Shown: piece by piece, positions 59,284 to 64,000 of the stretch | Layout of the letters: each line of letters starts with the position of its first letter | Position numbering within the stretch: position 1 is the stretch's first letter | From: Codonopsis lanceolata | Lineage: Eukaryota; Streptophyta; Magnoliopsida; Asterales; Campanulaceae | NCBI GenBank assembly: GCA_013146195.2 | Contig: CM028377.1 | Span: 108,478,094-108,542,093 of the forward strand | Length of the DNA: 64,000 nt | Direction: 5' to 3' | Notes under the pieces: model-generated | Databases searched by the model: none | What the model saw: only the letters and a program-made list of their open reading frames with translations | What the model was told of the DNA's origin: nothing | Translations under genes and position numbers: made by a program

Positions 59284-61920
59284 TAACCTATCAAGGTTCT
59301 CCAAGACCCTCAACTCACAAACAAGTAAAGACTACTAAGATAGTCCTCACACGCCCATCTCATGAGGTCACATACTTAGCCAAACTACTCATTTAGTTCT
59401 TAACCATAATGTATTAATCATTACACTCAGTCACACACAAAGCATAAACAAGACTATCCCACACACACGAGTATCCATAAGTGCACTCAACCTTACTTCT
59501 TTTGGAATGGTAGTCCACCCATCATTCTAAACTCATATTATCCTTCTTAGACTTTAATAGTCTCTAATATTTTCGTGCTCTAAACTGCACGTTCATAGTT
59601 AACTATCTTGAGTTAATAAACCAATTCCTCAATTCTCCAAACTCCAATTATCTTGGTCGTACGACTTATTAAGTTAGTTAGGTGTCAACCTATCATCATA
59701 ATAATAACCCTTAAGGTTTAGGTGTCACATTGGACACCCACAAAGAAATAATTTGGTTCTTCACAAGCAAGACCATACATGTCTCTAACGTCGTAGGATT
59801 CCAACACTACTTTATTTACCGTATTATCGATCTCTATTCGACTCCGTTGAGTCTTAACTCTATATTTCATCTTTTAGGTCATTATTGACTTAAACCACAA
59901 AATCCATCAAATCATAACTTAATCGATACTCTTATATCAATCATCCCAATTCCTAAGTATCCCAAGTATAACATCATTACTATTGAATTCACGACCCAAA
60001 ACAATTTCCTTAGTCTCAAATCATAGAGTGTCTAAAGGTACACTCATAACCATCACTCACGGATTAGTCATCTAATCAAAATATCAATTCACCATTCATC
60101 ACAAAAGAATCACATGTAAGATTTTATAACAAGTTGGTGCACCATCGTGCACTAAAGAAGTCTTTCGAAAATCCAACGCTCTTATTAGTTTGCATTTTAA
60201 CCATGATAGGGTTTCATATAAGGTAATTAGACTTTACTAACACATTCATGTGGACTTATAATCAAGTCCTAAATCATCAAATATCACAACAACCCAAAAA
60301 TCTCCCCGAAAGTCGTAATCTCGGGATTCCACCATTTAGATTCAACGATCTCCAAACATCGTATGATTTCATCCTAGGGCTCACACCATCTCATTAAAAC
60401 TCTATTTGACTTAACTGAGTCGATTTACCAAGTTACAAAAGTTAGGTCACAACCCATTTCGTGATTTATTCAACATTTGGGTTCCTAAACCCATTAAGCA
60501 TGTTCTTCACAACATAAACACCCAACAAACATAACCAAACCCATCACAATCAAATCCATGTATTCTCAACACATAATCATCATAAACTCATCATATAATG
60601 GTGGGTATTCCACCCAAAGCATAAAAATCAACTCTCTAACAACCTAGCATGATATTAAGCTAGAGAGAGAGAGAGAGAAAATGGGGGAGTAACTTACATA
60701 ATCCGGACCACAAACCTATATAAAAACCAAAATAGGTTGAGAGGAAGTTCTCTACTTGTTGAGGGCTTCGCGATGGTGGTCTCGGCTCGTTGATTGGTTG
60801 GCCGGGTCTCTTGGAATCGACAAAACACACACTCATCTCATTAAGAACACACATACACACACTCACTCTCTCTAGGTTTGAGCTTCACCAAGGCTGAATG
60901 TGAGTGGAAAAGGCTGGAGATTGACTAAAAAAAGCTGGTCACAAAAGATTAGGGAGGGTTTAGGTTAAGTGTGTTGTGTTGTCAATCTTTTGTGGATTTT
61001 CCTTTAATTAGGTTAGTGTTAATACACCCACTAAACACCCTCTAAAACTCACTTAGATTGATTACCCAACATGTTAGGATTAATACATGGCTAATGGGGA
61101 TTGATAGGGCAGGTTTTGGGTAAGTTTCATTAAGGGCAAAACAGGGAATTCACATCAGATTCGTAACAGAAAAAAAAAACCATCAGCGCGCTCACATGGA
61201 AGAATAGGCGCGATCGCACCTCTAAAACATTCCAGATTTTAGTGTTTCTGCCCTAGTGACGCAAGCCCTAGGGGAGGATGACATGAGCGCGTCCTTCAGC
61301 AATGCAAGGTGTCCAAAACAAAGCCTTATCAAGCCACAACCCAACCACAAACAACCTGGGAAGTTTCCTCGCTCAACACGAGTCCGATATGCGCTAGGAC
61401 AACGCCCGTAACGACTCAAACGAGTATCGAAACAAAGCGCGATAACTAACAACCAAGGTATCGCAAAACCAATAACGTACACACGTTTAAAAGCACGCCA
61501 AAGACCTAATGAATTATATCTAACACATGTACGATGTCAAATCACAACCAAGTGTATCAAAACTACAAAAGACGAAACGTCAACGAAGTACGAATCGTGA
61601 AATCAAACTTATGACGACAACTAATCTTTGATCGTGTTATCATATGTAAACTAAATAAACATGATTCTAAAGAATGTAAATGCATCCCAAAAAGTACATG
61701 TTGAGCTTACGAAGACCTAGGATCTACCAAAGGTCGCGAGCAAGAATTAAGCAAACAAGCGCTCTACCGAATCAGGTTTCCTACAACGACAAGTTACGCA
61801 TTGTAACTCCAACCCCTCTAGGGTATTGGCTATAGTCTAAACAACCCAAACACATGAAGACTCACATATTAATTCTACCATTCAAACAAGTCAAACTCAC
61901 AAAGTTTCAGGGTCTTACTA

Positions 61921-62914
61921 GGGGTGATCCCAGCTAAAGCCCTTCAGTGTGAGAATCAATAAGGATCTTAGAGATGGACCGGAGCTAAGGCGTTCCCTCA
62001 AGCTTTTGGTATAAAATGTATAGTGTGTGTGTGTATGTGCACTTAGTAGGTGCAAGATAGAGTGTAACATGTTTTTTGGGTTGAAAAGCGTTATTTATAT
62101 CTGCTCTTGGTCGGTTAGCTGACAATCTGTCATTGGTTCCGTACTCTGTCTTTTGTACTCTCTTTGTCAAGAAGTGTGTTAGTGGAATGGAATACGGCCG
62201 ACACAGAACACGTCTGTGTCTTGCCAATGAAGTTGTGCCACTTGTTTGCTCTAGCTCCTCAGTGTTGCCGAGCATGTGTGTTCTTCGGTCATTTTACCGA
62301 GCACAGTCGATCTTCGGCCACTTCATTGACCATGGTCACCCATGGTGTTGGTGGGGCATGTTCGACCATTTGTTTGTAGTTGGACCATAATAGCCATGTC
62401 GACATCCAAGTGTTCGTCCACATAGGAAGTGTTAGGTCGGGTCCTTTCAATAACCCCCGACTTTCCAAGTACGAGGAGTTATCCTTGAGTTGGAAAGTGT
62501 GTAGTGTGAGGTGTTTTGGTCAACCTTCATGCCGAGGATGACATTATAAGAGTCCCTGTATTGATGATCAGCTTATGCCTTGGGAACTAGCGGTTGTTCT
62601 TTGGGGGTCACGTCCCATTATGAGCACGATTTACGAGTGACATCATTAAATTTCAAATCCCTAGGTATTCGGGATCACTGCATTGCTTGTCCCTGCTTAA
62701 AACGACATAGTTTTCTGGACAGCCAGTTGGAGTTCGCTACACAAGTAGAGGGTTGGCAGTGGTCAGCCAGGGTCTGCGTATTTTTGAAAGTGTGTTAACC
62801 CAAGGTCGTCGGATCCTATAAATGTTGCAATTTAGCTTACTCATCACACTTTTTGTCAATTTCTTAAACCCTTCAACATCTTCTGGTGTGTCGTTCTACT
62901 TTTTGAGCTTCTTT
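61921..62914. other. No gene recognised
   Basis: About 1 kb between the large LTR and the Copia element, less AT-rich than its surroundings. A TATAAAATG sits at 62010 followed by a GTGTGTGTGT run. Open frames of 71-96 codons on both strands overlap one another and show no known motif. Could be part of another LTR, but no ends were found. Confidence 0.45.
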
Positions 62915-63470
62915 TGTGTTATTTTTATGTCTCAAATCCTTTTGGGATTAGGATTGATAAATTGCTAAAGGATTAGGAGTATGTTAATCCTAATTAGTGA
63001 AAGATAATGTTTGTGAACAAAGTCTATATAAGGGCATGTATATGCCGTATAGATAGTGAGCCAAGGACGAGTTTGTGATACAAAGTGGAGACTGACGACA
63101 ACGATACAATTGGTGTCGAGGGTCTCGAGGTCTTGGCGTTATTAGACAAAATAGTACGTGGCTATTTTGGGTTGCGAGAGGTGTAGGGATCGTGTCAATC
63201 CTTGTAACCCTTGTCCTAAGTAGGGTGAGTACATTGAAAACTCTCTCTTGTAATTCCTCATCGTTTGTAGTGAAGTTGTCACTTGCCTTGGAGTGAATTA
63301 GACCACGTAAAATCCTTTGTTCCTTTTTTTTTCTTTATTTCGTTATGTTTTCTATTATCTAGCCATTATTCGTCTAAATACTTGGTGCTATTATTTTCGA
63401 TCGATTCACTTTCGCATTGAAGATAGAAACTTGGAATTCTTAATCTAAGAATTTACCCGTTTTTATAACA
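62915..63470 (+). repeat. 5' LTR of an edge Copia element
   Basis: Starts around TGTGTTATTTTTATG (62915 or 62917) and ends CCCGTTTTTATAACA. A TCTATATAAGG box near 63023 fits an LTR promoter. It is followed by AACTAGTATTAGAGCTTTGG, a changed form of the Copia TGGTATCAGAGCTTTGG primer-binding context. The 3' LTR lies outside the window, so the borders are approximate. Confidence 0.65.
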
Positions 63471-63471
63471 A

Positions 63472-63489
63472 ACTAGTATTAGAGCTTTG
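63472..63489 (+). other. Likely Copia primer-binding site
   Basis: TAGTATTAGAGCTTTGG, two to three changes from the canonical TGGTATCAGAGC, placed one to two bases after the LTR end. Confidence 0.6.
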
Positions 63490-63532
63490 GGCTAGTTGAA
63501 ATTTTGTAATCAAGAGATTGGAGTTTTTGAAG

Positions 63533-64000
63533 ATGGCGGACGTTGGAAATTCTACGCAATTCCAATTGGACAAATTTAACGGACGCAATAACTTTAGCTT
63601 GTGGCAAGTTAAAGTTAGGGATGTGTTGATCCAGGTAGATCAAAAGATTTCTTTAGAAGGAAAGGAAGCAAAACCCAACGATATGAAAGATAAGGTATGG
63701 AAGAGAATTAATCAAAAGGCGGCTAGCACTATCCGACGATGTTGCGCGGATAATGTTCTCTATAACTTTATCTCTGAAAAACCCACAAAGGCATTATGGG
63801 AGAAGTTGGAGAGTCTCTACATGGGGAAATCAATGTCAAGCCAGTTGTACCTAAAGAATAAGTTGTTCAATTTCACTATGGACGAAGGTACGAATATTCA
63901 TGACCACTTGAATGTTTTTAACAAGATACTCTACGAGTTGATAGATATTATTGTTAAAATTGAGGATGGAGATCAAGGTCTAATTTTGTTGAAGTTTTTG
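63533..64000 (+). CDS. Ty1/Copia gag, N-terminal part, open to window edge
   Basis: Frame of 156 codons from ATG at 63533 to the last base with no stop. It starts MADVGNSTQFQLDKFNGRNN then FSLWQVKVRDVLIQVDQKIS, and continues KALWEKLESLYMGKSMSSQL, YLKNKLFNFTMDEGTNIHDH and LNVFNKILYELIDI. The L-x-K-F-x-G-x-N-F-x-x-W start and the LW-x-x-L-x-x-x-Y block are those of plant Copia gag (capsid) proteins. It lies 60 bp after the primer-binding site, as expected. The uninterrupted frame suggests a younger element than the others here. Whether pol is intact cannot be seen. Confidence 0.88.
   Translation, partial: MADVGNSTQFQLDKFNGRNNFSLWQVKVRDVLIQVDQKISLEGKEAKPNDMKDKVWKRINQKAASTIRRCCADNVLYNFISEKPTKALWEKLESLYMGKSMSSQLYLKNKLFNFTMDEGTNIHDHLNVFNKILYELIDIIVKIEDGDQGLILLKFL

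Larger units (their letters stand above)
54499..61920 (-). mobile_element. Large Gypsy-type LTR, - strand, carrying later insertions
   Basis: Left border (LTR 3' end on the - strand) reads GGGTCGGGTCGTTACA, comparable to GGGCCGAGTCGCCACA at the end of the 3000-bp solo LTR. Right border reads T(A)GTAAGACCCTG, comparable to TGTGAGAACCC. Shared internal blocks on the LTR strand include GACTCAACGGAGTC, CTACGACGTT, GTGAGCGCGC and a CACACAC-CCTC...TGGCC-C-GTGGGGA-GTAGC block (near 57230). The segment contains a hAT MITE, an RNase-H LINE and a Helitron. Flanks GGAGG and GGGGT are not a convincing target duplication. No internal domain seen, so it is a solo or truncated LTR. Open frames of 60-96 codons inside it are not genes. 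Confidence 0.7.

Noticed and set aside
61985..62798. Overlapping frames of 71-96 codons on both strands
   Set aside because: No motif, no splice-supported structure, and mutual overlap; left as unassigned sequence.

Overview
This is a plant nuclear window, most likely from an angiosperm with a repeat-rich genome. The evidence is one multi-exon host gene with GT-AG introns, an AT-rich background, and dense remnants of plant-type mobile elements: Mutator-like (MULE), hAT, Helitron, Stowaway, L1-type LINE, Ty1/Copia and Tat-like Ty3/Gypsy. I see no rRNA, tRNA, CRISPR array or bacterial-style operon. The species cannot be told from what I can see.

The only gene that looks intact and cellular is SYP81, the plant Ufe1/syntaxin-18-type Qa-SNARE of the endoplasmic reticulum. 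Its seven coding exons run from 30585 to 53476 on the + strand and join without a frameshift into 316 codons. About 0.95 kb of coding sequence is spread over 22.9 kb. Intron 1 (7.6 kb) holds a Copia element, whose 3' LTR holds a hAT transposon. Intron 3 (10.8 kb) holds a Stowaway element, a LINE end and a 9 kb hAT-like element packed with at least four LINE fragments. Intron 6 holds another Stowaway element.

Layout. 1-1.1 kb: nothing recognised. 1.1-2.7 kb: decayed MULE transposase. 2.7-12.4 kb: Tat-like Gypsy remains, with two LTR segments in opposite orientation, a four-exon plant mobile domain (PMD) pseudogene on the - strand, a 190-bp tandem repeat, and a 3000-bp solo LTR with a 5-bp target duplication inserted into one repeat unit. 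12.4-17.1 kb: MULE deletion derivatives, MITEs, a hAT zinc-finger fragment and two Helitron 5' ends in tandem. 17.3-25.6 kb: an 8.3 kb MULE with terminal inverted repeats, oppositely oriented subterminal repeat arrays, a transposase with a separate OTU-protease region (+ strand) and a second PMD gene (- strand); a 1.3 kb solo LTR splits the transposase. 25.6-29.4 kb: a Helitron 3' end, repeats in higher-order blocks and a 1080-bp element with 94-bp inverted ends, all just upstream of SYP81. 30.6-53.5 kb: SYP81. 54.5-61.9 kb: a large - strand LTR related to the solo LTR, carrying a hAT MITE, an RNase-H LINE and a complete small Helitron. 62.9-64 kb: 5' LTR and start of a Copia element whose gag frame is open to the edge.

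Functionally the window is one essential-type membrane-trafficking gene embedded in layers of nested transposons. The most unusual parts are the MULE that carries transposase, OTU and PMD regions together with ordered subterminal repeats, and the second, apparently independent PMD gene next to an LTR.
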